Below are positions 16,953 to 25,771 of a stretch of DNA of 64,000 nucleotides, piece by piece. Location of the stretch: assembly GCA_900170005.1 (NCBI GenBank), contig LT827128.1:558001-622000 (forward strand), in the 5' to 3' direction. Position 1 is the stretch's first letter, and every line of letters begins with the position of its first letter. This DNA is from Gordonibacter massiliensis (ex Traore et al. 2017) (GTDB lineage: Bacteria; Actinomycetota; Coriobacteriia; Coriobacteriales; Eggerthellaceae). The notes under the pieces were generated by a model that was not told the DNA's origin, did no database searches, and saw only the letters and a program-made list of their open reading frames with translations. The position numbers and the translations under genes were made by a program.

Positions 16953-18416
16953 ATGCTTATGCGCACGAAGGATGCGGCCCTGCTCTCCGTCGCGCTGGCG
17001 GCGGGCTTCGGCCTGTGCAAGACGGCGACGTCGCTCGCCTACATCACGGCCATGGGGTCGGTTTCCACCTCGGTCGGGTTCGTCTCGCAGCTCGGGTTCA
17101 TGTTCGCCATGACCGCGGCCACCATCGTCACCGCCGTCGCGATCATCGCGCTCGTGCGGGCAGGGAGGATCGCCCCGTGGAGCCTGCGCCAGACGCCCGC
17201 CCTCGTCGCGCTGTGCGCGGGCTTCCTGCTGGGGTCGACCGGGGCCCTGTCGGGCCTTCCCGCCTGGGCGGCCACGCTGCTGCTCGGGGGGCTCTGCGGC
17301 TATGCGCTCACCGTGCTCATGGCGGCGTGGCTCGAGGCGTTCGCCGCCGAGGGCGACACGTCGGCGGCCATCGTGCAGATCGTGTGCGCGCTCATCGTGC
17401 AGGCGGTGCTCGCGTCGCTTCTGCTGCTGGTTCCGGCGCTGCCGGTGGCGGCGGTGTCCGTGGTGTTTCTGCTCGTGTCGGCCGCGGTGCTCGCCTGGGC
17501 GAAGGGCCGCCTGGGGCCGCCGCCCGAGAGCCGCGTGCTCGTGGCCGACCGCAAGGACCGCTTCACGCTGTTCCACGCGTATCTGTGCCTGGCCGTGGTG
17601 GTGGGCGTGGTGGGCATCCTGCACACCTCCGTGCTGGGATCGTCGTTCGAGCACATCGTGGGCGACGTGAACATGGGCGTGCCGCTGGCGGCGTCCACGG
17701 CCATCACGGCGCTCGTCGCCATGCTCATGGTGCAGCGGCTCGACCCCGTGTCGGTGTACAAGGTGTGCTTCCCCTGCATGCTGGTCATCCTGTCGCTGCT
17801 GCCGTTTCTGGGCGGCTTCCTGGGGCCGGTGGCCGGCACGGTCATGATCACGTGCTACGACGTGTGCGGCATGGTGTTCCTGCTGTTCATCGTCGAGCAA
17901 TCGCGGCGCCTGGGCGTGTCGAGCTACCTCCTCACCAGCCTGTACATGGTGGCTTCGAGCCTGTTTCTGCTCGTGGGGCTGGCCATAGGCATGGGGCTCG
18001 GCGCGGTGTCGGCCGACTACGGGCTGTCGCTGCTCACGCTGCTGGCGTTCGCCGCCATCTACCCGCTGGCCGTCGTGCTCATGGTGGTGCTGCGGCGGGG
18101 CCGGGGCGACGCGGAGCCTGCGCGCGAGGGGGCCGCGGCCGCCGGGCCGACGTCCCCTGAACCGGCGCCCCGCGAGGCCGAGGCCGCGTTCGAGCGCTGC
18201 CTCGGGCGCTACGCCGAGACGTACGGGCTGACGAAGTGCGAGACCGAGATACTGGGCTACCTGGCGCGCGGGCGCTCGGCCCGTTTCATCGCCGAGGAGC
18301 TCGTCATCTCCGAGAACACCGTGTGGGCGCACGTCAAGCGCGTGTACGCGAAGCTGGACGTCCATGACAAGCAGGAGCTCATGAGCCGTTTCGAGGCCGA
18401 CGCGAAGCGCGCCTGA
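16953..18416 (+). CDS. LuxR-family regulator with an N-terminal multi-span membrane domain
   Basis: The 487-aa protein has about 12 hydrophobic segments (residues 1-385), an Ala/Pro-rich linker (about 388-415) and a C-terminal LuxR/GerE HTH (LTKCETEILGYLARG, then ISENTVWAHVKRVYAKL). This architecture is strongly expanded in Eggerthellaceae and usually sits beside a fumarate-reductase-like flavoprotein. It presumably senses a small molecule in the membrane and switches on the divergent enzyme. ATGs at 16953 and 16959 are both possible; GGGAGG is 4 and 10 bp away respectively. Confidence 0.9.
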   Translation: MLMRTKDAALLSVALAAGFGLCKTATSLAYITAMGSVSTSVGFVSQLGFMFAMTAATIVTAVAIIALVRAGRIAPWSLRQTPALVALCAGFLLGSTGALSGLPAWAATLLLGGLCGYALTVLMAAWLEAFAAEGDTSAAIVQIVCALIVQAVLASLLLLVPALPVAAVSVVFLLVSAAVLAWAKGRLGPPPESRVLVADRKDRFTLFHAYLCLAVVVGVVGILHTSVLGSSFEHIVGDVNMGVPLAASTAITALVAMLMVQRLDPVSVYKVCFPCMLVILSLLPFLGGFLGPVAGTVMITCYDVCGMVFLLFIVEQSRRLGVSSYLLTSLYMVASSLFLLVGLAIGMGLGAVSADYGLSLLTLLAFAAIYPLAVVLMVVLRRGRGDAEPAREGAAAAGPTSPEPAPREAEAAFERCLGRYAETYGLTKCETEILGYLARGRSARFIAEELVISENTVWAHVKRVYAKLDVHDKQELMSRFEADAKRA

Positions 18417-18488
18417 GAGGCCGCCCGCACCGGCCACCGGGCCGGGTGTGCCCCTCGTGGATTTTCCACGGCGAAGCAACGCCTGTGC

Positions 18489-18494
18489 TAGAAT
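18489..18494 (+). promoter_or_regulatory. -10 TGTGCTAGAAT for the mre operon
   Basis: TAGAAT with an extended TGTGC is 41 bp before the mreB ATG. The upstream region is a spacer of about 120 bp after the LuxR gene. Confidence 0.5.
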
Positions 18495-18534
18495 GCGTGT
18501 TTACTTGGAATCGAGACTCAAGGGGTTTGCCTCT

Positions 18535-19590
18535 ATGTCCTTTTTAGACGCGTTCTCCGGGCTGACCGGCCAAATGTCCACGGATATGGCCATCGACCTC
18601 GGGACTGCCAATACACTGGTCGCCATCACGGGCGAGGGCATCGTCATCAACGAGCCCTCCGTCGTGGCCATCGAGAAGAGCACGCACCGCGTGCTCGCGG
18701 TGGGCCATGAGGCGAAGAACATGATCAACCACACGCCCGAGGCGTTCTCGGCCGAGCACCCGCTCAAAGACGGCGTCATCGCCGACTACGACGTGACCGA
18801 GGCCATGCTGTCGGCGTTCATCAACAAGGCCGCCGTGCGCAAGTACCCCTGGCAGGCCAAGCCCCGCATCGTCATCTGCATCCCGTGCGGCGCCACCTCG
18901 GTGGAGAAGCGCGCGGTGTTCGAGGCCGCCATCCAGGCGGGCGCGCGCCAGGCCTACCTCATCGAGGAGCCCATGGCGGCGGCCATGGGCGCCGACCTGC
19001 CCGTCACCGAGCCCACGGGCTCCATGGTGGTGGACATCGGCGGCGGCACCACGGAAGTGGCCGTCATCTCGCTCGGCGGCATCGTGACGTCCTCGTCGCT
19101 GCGCCTGGCCGGCAACCGCATGGACGAGGCCATCGCCATGCATCTGCGCGATTTGCTGGGCATCAAGATCGGCGAGCGCACGGCCGAGATCATCAAGATC
19201 AAGATCGGCTCCATCCTGCCGTTCGAGGACGGGCGCGAGCGCGACATGATCATCTCCGGCCAGGACGTCATCACCGAGCAGCCGAAGGAGGTGACCATCC
19301 AGTCCGAGGACGTGCGCGCCGCGCTCATCGGCCCGTGCGAGGAGATGGTCATCCACATCAAGGAGACGTTCAAGAAGACGAACCCGGACCTCGCGTCCGA
19401 CATCATCCAGAACGGCATCCTGCTCACCGGCGGCGGCGGCCTGCTCTCGGGCTTGGACCGCTACCTCACCGACAAGCTGGAGATTCCGGTGTGGGTGAGC
19501 GAGACGGCCCTCACGAACGTCGTGACCGGGTGCCTGAAGGTGCTCGAGACGCCCACGGCGCTCAAGCAGACGCTCATGCGGTCGAAGTAA
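18535..19590 (+). CDS. mreB: Rod-shape actin homologue MreB
   Basis: The 351-aa protein has actin-fold signatures: MAIDLGTANTLV (phosphate 1), EEPMAAAMGADLPV, VVDIGGGTTEVAV (phosphate 2) and ILLTGGGGLL (adenosine). An N-terminal amphipathic stretch (MSFLDAFSGL) should bind the membrane. MreB filaments guide lateral wall synthesis. I chose the ATG at 18535 with AAGGGG 9 bp upstream; the longer frame runs back through the promoter. It leads a cluster with mreC, mreD, PBP2 and rodA. Confidence 0.96.
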   Translation: MSFLDAFSGLTGQMSTDMAIDLGTANTLVAITGEGIVINEPSVVAIEKSTHRVLAVGHEAKNMINHTPEAFSAEHPLKDGVIADYDVTEAMLSAFINKAAVRKYPWQAKPRIVICIPCGATSVEKRAVFEAAIQAGARQAYLIEEPMAAAMGADLPVTEPTGSMVVDIGGGTTEVAVISLGGIVTSSSLRLAGNRMDEAIAMHLRDLLGIKIGERTAEIIKIKIGSILPFEDGRERDMIISGQDVITEQPKEVTIQSEDVRAALIGPCEEMVIHIKETFKKTNPDLASDIIQNGILLTGGGGLLSGLDRYLTDKLEIPVWVSETALTNVVTGCLKVLETPTALKQTLMRSK

Positions 19591-19608
19591 GGCAGCGCGC
19601 CTCACCGC

Positions 19609-20541
19609 ATGGCCCTCAACTTCCAACAGAGCGGATCGGCATCGGCGAAGCGGGTGCTGCTCGTCGTGTTGCTCGTGGCCTCCTTGGCCCTTGCCACGCT
19701 GTACGCGCGCGAGGGCGAGAACGGGCCGCTGCACACGGTGCAGGGCGCCGTGGGCGCCGTTGCCGCGCCCTTCAAGTTCGCGGGCGCCGCGGTCGACGCG
19801 GGCATGACGTCGGCCGGCGAGGGCATCGAGAACCTCACCGCCGACGAGTCGACGCTCTCCGGCCTGCGCGAGAGCAACGAGGCGCTGCGCAAGCGCCTGG
19901 CCGAGGCCGACGAGTACAAGCTGGAGGCCGAGCGCCTGCAGGAGCTGCTCAACATGAAGCAGACCTACGACATCGACGGCGTGGCCGCGCGCGTCGTGGG
20001 CAAGAACATCGAGGCGTACAACCAGACCGTGACCATCGACGTGGGCACGGACGACGGCGTGGAGAGCGGCATGACCGTCATGGGGTCGACCGGCGTCGTC
20101 GGCCAGGTGAAGAAGGCCGACGCCCGCACCTCGGAGGTGCGCCTGCTCACCGACTCGCAGTCGGGCGCGGCGGCCATCATCCAGAGAAACCGCGGCGAGG
20201 GCATCGTGCGCGGCTCGCTCGAGGGCCTGCTGTACCTGGAGGACGTGGACGAGGCCAACATGCCCCAGGTGGGCGACGTGATCGTGACTTCGGGCCTGGG
20301 CGGCAGCTACGTGCGCGGCCTCATCATCGGCACGGTGGTGCGGGTGGACGCCGACAAGGGCAACGCCACGGGCCGCATCGTGGTCACGCCGAACGACAAG
20401 GCCGCCTCGCTTTCGGAGGTGATCGTGGTGCGCGGCCTGAACTCCGAGGGCGCGCTGGGCTCGACGCCGCAGGCGAGCGGGCAGACGGCGGGTTCCGAAA
20501 CGGCCGACGGCGGAGACGGGGAAGGAGGCGACGAGGCATGA
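19609..20541 (+). CDS. mreC: Rod-shape-determining protein MreC
   Basis: The 310-aa protein has one N-terminal membrane segment (about 14-32), a coiled coil (about 82-112: LRESNEALRKRLAEADEYKLEAERLQELL) compressed here only as a motif span, and the MreC beta domain with VTIDVGTDDGVESGM and GDVIVTSGLGG. The Gly/Ala-rich acidic tail is disordered. It connects MreB to PBP2 in the periplasm-like space. It begins 18 bp after mreB and overlaps mreD by 4 bp (ATGA). Confidence 0.95.
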   Translation: MALNFQQSGSASAKRVLLVVLLVASLALATLYAREGENGPLHTVQGAVGAVAAPFKFAGAAVDAGMTSAGEGIENLTADESTLSGLRESNEALRKRLAEADEYKLEAERLQELLNMKQTYDIDGVAARVVGKNIEAYNQTVTIDVGTDDGVESGMTVMGSTGVVGQVKKADARTSEVRLLTDSQSGAAAIIQRNRGEGIVRGSLEGLLYLEDVDEANMPQVGDVIVTSGLGGSYVRGLIIGTVVRVDADKGNATGRIVVTPNDKAASLSEVIVVRGLNSEGALGSTPQASGQTAGSETADGGDGEGGDEA

Positions 20542-21062
20542 ACGTGACGCGCGACAGCGTGGCGGTTGCAGTGGGCGCCGTGGTGGCGGTGATCCTGCAG
20601 CTCGTCGTGGCTCCCAACATCGCCCTGTTCTCGGCCATGCCGAACTTCATCGTGGCCTACACGCTGCTCGTGGCCATCGTGCGCCCGACGGCGGCCGGCC
20701 CCGTGCTCCCGTTCGTGCTGGGCCTCGTGTTCGACCTGGTGTCCGGCGGCCCCGTAGGGGCCATGGCGTTCCTGCTCGTGCTCATCTCGTTTCTGGCCTC
20801 GCGGGCCTTCGTCGTGCTCGACAACGATACGCTGTTCATGCCGCTCGTCATCTTCGTGGCGGCCACCGTGCTCGTGGAGGCGCTCTACGGCGCGTTCCTG
20901 CTCGCGCTGGGGTTCGACGCCACCGCCCTCGACGCGTTCGTGTACCGTGCGCTGCCGTGCGCGCTGTACGACTGCGTGATCGGGCTCGTGCTCTATCCGC
21001 TCGCCGCGCGCGTCCTCGCGGGCGCCGCTCCGGCCCAACCCGGCACGCCGCGCTTGCGCTAG
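20538..21062 (+). CDS. mreD: Rod-shape-determining protein MreD
   Basis: The 174-aa protein is almost entirely hydrophobic, with five or six membrane segments and the family-typical LGLVFDLVSGGPVGAMAF. The ATG overlaps the mreC stop (ATGA), and GAGG precedes it, indicating translational coupling. It is the membrane partner of MreC in the elongasome. Confidence 0.93.
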   Translation: MNVTRDSVAVAVGAVVAVILQLVVAPNIALFSAMPNFIVAYTLLVAIVRPTAAGPVLPFVLGLVFDLVSGGPVGAMAFLLVLISFLASRAFVVLDNDTLFMPLVIFVAATVLVEALYGAFLLALGFDATALDAFVYRALPCALYDCVIGLVLYPLAARVLAGAAPAQPGTPRLR

Positions 21063-21072
21063 GGGCCGCCTC

Positions 21073-23250
21073 GTGATCGCCGCCATCATCGCAACCGCCG
21101 TCACGCTCGTGGCGGCCATCGCCCTTATCATCGTGGTGTTCGTCGTGCGCAGCCGCACGAAGACGCCTTACGCCGGCCAGAAGAAGGACGTGCGTTCCGT
21201 GGGCAACGTGGGCGTGTCCTCGTCGCTGGGCAAGGGCGGCCGCCGCGCGGGCGGCGGCGCCCCGGCTCCGCGCGTGAACTCGTCGCAGCCCGCGTCGAAG
21301 GCGGCCTCCGAGGGGCTCAAGTCCCGCTTCCTGGCCATGGGCGTGCTCGCGGCCGCCATCTTCGGGTCGCTGGGCGCGAAGCTGTGGAGCATGCAGGTGC
21401 TGTCGTCGGAGTCGTACGCGAGCGCCGCCCAGAAGAACAAGTTCACCGTGGTGCCCACGCCCGCGCCGCGCGGCTACATCTACGACGCCGACGGCGTGGC
21501 CATCGTGAAGAACCGCTCGTCGCTCACCGTGCTGGCCGACGCCGACGTGGCCGACGACCGCGACGTGGTGCAGCGCCTGTCCACCGTGCTGGGCATCCCG
21601 TACAACGTGGTGCGCCAGCGCATCCAGGACGCCACGTCGGGCGCGCAGAGCCAGCGCGTGGTGGCGAGCGACGTGCGCCTGCGCGACGTGGCCTTCATCT
21701 CCGAGCACGCCGACGCGTTCCCCGGCGTGGCCGTGCAGACGCGCACCGTGCGCGACTACCCCTACGGCGCGCTCGCGGCGCACGCCGTTGGCTACACGGG
21801 CGCCGTGACGGCCGACGACCTGGCCGCCGTCCCCGACGGTCGCGAGATCGAGCTCGGCGACACGGTGGGCAGGGCGGGCGTCGAGAGCGTCTACGACGAC
21901 CTGCTCGCGGGCGACCACGGCCAGCGCACGGTCGTGGCCGACGCCGAAGGCAACGTGAAAGAGGTGGCCAGCGAGACGCAGCCCTCGCGCGGCTCCGACG
22001 TGTACCTCGCCATCAAGGCGCCCGTGCAGTACGTGTGCGACCGCGCGCTGGCCGCGCTCATCGCGCCCGAGAACGGCGTCATCGGCACGGGCAAGGGCTG
22101 CGCCGGGGCCGCGGTGGTCATGGACGTGCGCGACGGCGGCGTCGTGGCGCTGTCGAGCTACCCCACGTTCTCGCCCGAGACGTTCACGGGGTCGATCTCG
22201 CTGGACACCTGGGAGCTGTTCAACACCGACGAGTCGTACCATCCCATGCTCAACCGCGCGGTTTCGGGCACGTACCCGGCCGCGTCCACGTACAAGGCCT
22301 TCACGGGGTTGGCGGCGCTGGCCTACGGGTTCGCCGACACGAAGAAAACGTGGGACTGCGGGGGCTCGTGGGACGGCTTCGGCACCGGTCAGCCACAGCT
22401 GTGCTGGAACCACAACGGCCATGGGATCCTCGACTTCCGCGGCGGCGTGGTCAACTCGTGCGACGTCGTGTTCTACGACATCGGCAAGCAGTTCTTCGAC
22501 GCCAGCAAGTCCCAAGGCGGCTCCATCAGCGACACCGCCATGCAGGACGAGATCGCGAAGTACGGCTTCGGCAAGACGACGGGCATCGATCTGGGCAACA
22601 TCGAGGAGGCGGGCCGCATTCCCACGCCGGAATGGCGCGCCGAGTATTATCGGAACGTTCCCGCCGAAGCGGTGTGGAAGGGCGGCTTCAACACGAACAT
22701 GGCCATCGGCCAGGGCGACGTGCTCGTGACGCCCATTCAGATCGCCGTGGCCTACGGGGCCATCGCAACCGGCAACCTCATGAAGCCGCACCTGCTCAAA
22801 GAGGTGCGGAACTCGGCGGGCGAGGTGGTTAGGGCGTTCGATCCCGTGGTCACCGGCACGCCCGACGTGAAGCCCGAGAACCTGGCCATCATGCGCGACG
22901 CCCTCAAAGGCGTGTCCACCGAGAACGCCGAGCTCGTCGCGCTGTTCGACAAGTTCGGCCTCGACCCCGCCACCGTGGCCTGCAAGACGGGCACGGGCGA
23001 GGTGGCCGGCAAGGAAGACTACGCGTGGTTCGCCTGCTACGCGCCCTACGACGACCCGAAGTACGTCGTGGCGTGCGTCGTGGAGCAGGGCGGCGGCGGC
23101 TCGGCCGTGGGCGCGCCCTTGGGCATCGAGGTGCTGGCCGCCGCGCTCGCGGCCGACGCGGGCGAGCTCACCGACGTGGCCGCCGTCGCCGGCTCCACCG
23201 GCAAGTCGCAGGAACTCAAGACGTCCGGCTCCACCGGGCGAACGGACTAG
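21073..23250 (+). CDS. mrdA: Penicillin-binding protein 2 (class B transpeptidase)
   Basis: A 725-aa PBP with two hydrophobic N-terminal stretches (residues 1-25 and about 96-112), a PBP dimerisation domain (about 130-300) and a transpeptidase domain. Catalytic Ser405 is in STYK, the second motif appears as SCD (VVNSCDVVF), and KTG is at 638-640. It crosslinks peptidoglycan with RodA during elongation. The long Gly/Ala/Ser-rich insertion after the first hydrophobic stretch is unusual for PBP2. The GTG start has AGGGG about 9 bp upstream and lies 10 bp after mreD. Confidence 0.93.
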   Translation: MIAAIIATAVTLVAAIALIIVVFVVRSRTKTPYAGQKKDVRSVGNVGVSSSLGKGGRRAGGGAPAPRVNSSQPASKAASEGLKSRFLAMGVLAAAIFGSLGAKLWSMQVLSSESYASAAQKNKFTVVPTPAPRGYIYDADGVAIVKNRSSLTVLADADVADDRDVVQRLSTVLGIPYNVVRQRIQDATSGAQSQRVVASDVRLRDVAFISEHADAFPGVAVQTRTVRDYPYGALAAHAVGYTGAVTADDLAAVPDGREIELGDTVGRAGVESVYDDLLAGDHGQRTVVADAEGNVKEVASETQPSRGSDVYLAIKAPVQYVCDRALAALIAPENGVIGTGKGCAGAAVVMDVRDGGVVALSSYPTFSPETFTGSISLDTWELFNTDESYHPMLNRAVSGTYPAASTYKAFTGLAALAYGFADTKKTWDCGGSWDGFGTGQPQLCWNHNGHGILDFRGGVVNSCDVVFYDIGKQFFDASKSQGGSISDTAMQDEIAKYGFGKTTGIDLGNIEEAGRIPTPEWRAEYYRNVPAEAVWKGGFNTNMAIGQGDVLVTPIQIAVAYGAIATGNLMKPHLLKEVRNSAGEVVRAFDPVVTGTPDVKPENLAIMRDALKGVSTENAELVALFDKFGLDPATVACKTGTGEVAGKEDYAWFACYAPYDDPKYVVACVVEQGGGGSAVGAPLGIEVLAAALAADAGELTDVAAVAGSTGKSQELKTSGSTGRTD

Positions 23251-23262
23251 GGAGGAGGCACC

Positions 23263-24486
23263 ATGGCGCAACCGCCGCAGATACATTCGGTGAAGATGCC
23301 CGACAAGGCCGTCGCCGACGCCACGCGCTCGCGCAGGTTCCCCTCGCTGAACCTGCCGCTCATCGTGGTGGTGGCGCTGCTCGCGGGCTACGGCCTGGTG
23401 GTGGTGTACTCGGCCGTTCAAGGCGACCCCGCTTACAGCTTCTCGCGCCAAGCCGCCTTGGTGGCGGTGGGTGCCGTGCTCATGATCGCGCTCTGGCGTT
23501 TCGACTACCGGCGCCTGTCGGAGTTCACCACGCTGTTCCTCATCGTGAACGTCGTGCTCATCCTCTTGCCGCACATCCCGGGCCTCGGCACCGATGCGGG
23601 CATGGGCTCCCAGTCGTGGATCAAGCTGGGTCCGCTCCCGCAGGTCCAGCCCGGCGAGTTCGCGAAGATCACCGTCATCCTGCTCGATGCGAGCGTCATG
23701 GCGCGCTACGGCGGCCGGCTCGACGACGTGCGCGAGTACTGCAAGGCGCTCGGCATCATGCTCATCCCGTTTCTGTGCATCATGACGCAGCCCGACTTGG
23801 GCACGGGGCTCGTGTACCTGTTCATCGGCGCCGTGGCGCTCGTGGTGGGCGGTGCGCGGCCGAAGTTCCTGCTCGTCACGCTGGCGGCGGGCATCGTGGC
23901 CGTGGTCTGCGCATTCGCGCTCGACGAGGTCATCAAGAACTCGACAGGCGAGTACAAGCTGCTCAAAGACTACCAGCGCAGCCGCCTGCTCGTGTTCCTG
24001 GATCCCGAGCTCGACCCCACGGGGGACGGTTACAACCTCCAGCAGGCCCAGATCGCCATCGGCTCGGGCGGCCTGTTCGGCCAGGGGTACCTGCAGGGCT
24101 CGCAGCATGCGCTGGGCATCTTGCCCGAGGCGCCCACCGACTTCATCTTCTGCGTGCTGGCCGAGGAACTCGGGTTTTTCGGTGTAGCGGTGCTGCTGGC
24201 GCTGTACGTGGCGCTCGTTTTGGTAAGCTTCCGCATAGCCGGTTCCGCCGGCGATCTGTTCGGCCTGCTCATCGTTATGTGCGTCGTTGGCATGTGGCTG
24301 TTCCAGATACTTGAGAACATAGGTATGACCTGCGGGCTCATGCCAATCACGGGCATACCCCTGCCGTTCATGAGCTACGGTTCAACGGGCACGATAATGA
24401 ACTTCATCATGCTGGGCCTCGTCGGCTCGGTGTGGGCCCATAACACTGCGATCGGGAAGAAGGACGGTTATGCAACTACCCGTTGA
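23263..24486 (+). CDS. rodA: RodA peptidoglycan glycosyltransferase (SEDS family)
   Basis: A 407-aa SEDS membrane protein with about ten helices. Signatures include GLVVVYSAVQG, QPDLGTGLVYLF (with the catalytic-region Asp), LPEAPTDFIFCVLAEELGF and the C-terminal GIPLPFMSYGSTGT. It polymerises lipid II glycan strands for elongation, paired with PBP2 encoded 12 bp upstream. GGGAGGAGG precedes the ATG. Its 3' end overlaps the next gene by 17 bp. Confidence 0.96.
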   Translation: MAQPPQIHSVKMPDKAVADATRSRRFPSLNLPLIVVVALLAGYGLVVVYSAVQGDPAYSFSRQAALVAVGAVLMIALWRFDYRRLSEFTTLFLIVNVVLILLPHIPGLGTDAGMGSQSWIKLGPLPQVQPGEFAKITVILLDASVMARYGGRLDDVREYCKALGIMLIPFLCIMTQPDLGTGLVYLFIGAVALVVGGARPKFLLVTLAAGIVAVVCAFALDEVIKNSTGEYKLLKDYQRSRLLVFLDPELDPTGDGYNLQQAQIAIGSGGLFGQGYLQGSQHALGILPEAPTDFIFCVLAEELGFFGVAVLLALYVALVLVSFRIAGSAGDLFGLLIVMCVVGMWLFQILENIGMTCGLMPITGIPLPFMSYGSTGTIMNFIMLGLVGSVWAHNTAIGKKDGYATTR

Positions 24487-25738
24487 CGTCAAGGCGGTCA
24501 TCGACGAGGCGACGAACATCGACGAGGCGCGCACCACGCCGCTGTCGGTGAGCGTGTACATCGACGAGAGCGCTCCGGGCGACGTGGTCGCGCGCGTGCG
24601 CGGCGCGTTCGCCAGCGCGAGCCCGCATGCGCGGGTGTCCATGACGTACCTCGACGGCCGTCCGTTCGCACCGTACTCCGGCGACGACATGGCCGTCATC
24701 GTGGCGGGGCTGCTGCCCGAGGTGGGCGCCCACGCCGCCGAGCTGCGCGCCGCCGGCGTGCCCGTCATGGTGGCCACCACCATGCCCTCGCTCGTGCGCG
24801 AGATCGCCCAGTCCGAAGGCCATCCCATCCCGTACGCCGACGTGGTGGCGCCCCCTGCGCCGCCGCGCTCCTCCCGCGCCCTGCCCGCCGCGGCGGGGGC
24901 CGATGCAAAGGGCGCGCCTGCCGACGACGCCGTCGAGCCCTACGTGCTCGACGAGCGCGCCGCGGCCGCCCTCGACCGCCGCATGGGCGAGTGGATCATC
25001 GCCGCGTGCCACGACAAGCGCCTGGCGTTCGCGCTCGCGTTTCCGTTCGTGCGCCGCCCTCTGTCCGTGGACGCCGTGAACGCCACGGCCGTGCAGAACG
25101 CCGGCATCGGCCTCGTGGTGTTCATCCCCGGTGCCGACATGCCCATCATGACGCTCAACCAAGCGAAGATGCTGCTGCAGATAGCCGCCGCCTACGGTGA
25201 GCCCATGGGCATGGAGCGCGTGAAGGAGCTCGCCGCCGTGGTGGGCGGCGCGTTCGCGCTGCGCTCGGCGGCGCGCCAGGTGGTGGCGCTCGTGCCGGCG
25301 CTCGGCTGGGCCGTGAAGGCCGCCATCGGCTACACCGGCACCCAGGCCATGGGCCGTGCCGCCATCGAGTACTTCGAGGAGGGCGGCAGCATATCCGGCT
25401 TGGCGGGCGTGGTGGCCCGTGCGCGCGACAAGGCCGTGGAGCTGGCGGAAGACGCCCGCGAGGTCGTGTGCGCCGACGAGCCGGCCTCGACGCCGGCCCA
25501 CGCCGTCGCGCCGACGCGGGGCGGCCGCGTGGCCGGCGTTGCCCGCTCGGCCGCGACGAAGGTCAAAGGCGCCGCAGGGCGCGCCGCCACCTCCGCCGTG
25601 CCGTTCGCCTCGTCGGTCGTGCAGGCGGGTGCCCAGGCGGCCGGCGTCAGCGCGCCGGAGGCAGCCAAGAGCGCCGCGCGCTCCGTGGCCGACGCCGCCC
25701 GTTCGCGCCTCAAGGGCGCGCGTCCCGCCGCGCGCTAG
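24470..25738 (+). CDS. DUF697-like protein with Ala-rich tail
   Basis: The 422-aa protein overlaps rodA by 17 bp, so it is probably co-translated. Residues 1-130 look like an alpha/beta domain without a P-loop. Residues about 165-310 resemble DUF697 (NQAKMLLQIAAAYGEPM, then VGGAFALRSAARQVVALVPALGW and GYTGTQAMGRAAIEYF), with two hydrophobic helices. The tail is low-complexity Ala/Arg. DUF697 proteins are membrane-associated and often accompany GTPases, none of which is seen here. The function is unknown; context suggests a link to cell elongation. Confidence 0.7.
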   Translation: MQLPVDVKAVIDEATNIDEARTTPLSVSVYIDESAPGDVVARVRGAFASASPHARVSMTYLDGRPFAPYSGDDMAVIVAGLLPEVGAHAAELRAAGVPVMVATTMPSLVREIAQSEGHPIPYADVVAPPAPPRSSRALPAAAGADAKGAPADDAVEPYVLDERAAAALDRRMGEWIIAACHDKRLAFALAFPFVRRPLSVDAVNATAVQNAGIGLVVFIPGADMPIMTLNQAKMLLQIAAAYGEPMGMERVKELAAVVGGAFALRSAARQVVALVPALGWAVKAAIGYTGTQAMGRAAIEYFEEGGSISGLAGVVARARDKAVELAEDAREVVCADEPASTPAHAVAPTRGGRVAGVARSAATKVKGAAGRAATSAVPFASSVVQAGAQAAGVSAPEAAKSAARSVADAARSRLKGARPAAR

Positions 25739-25771
25739 CGCGCGGATCCCAACGAAAGAAGGTCGAATCCG

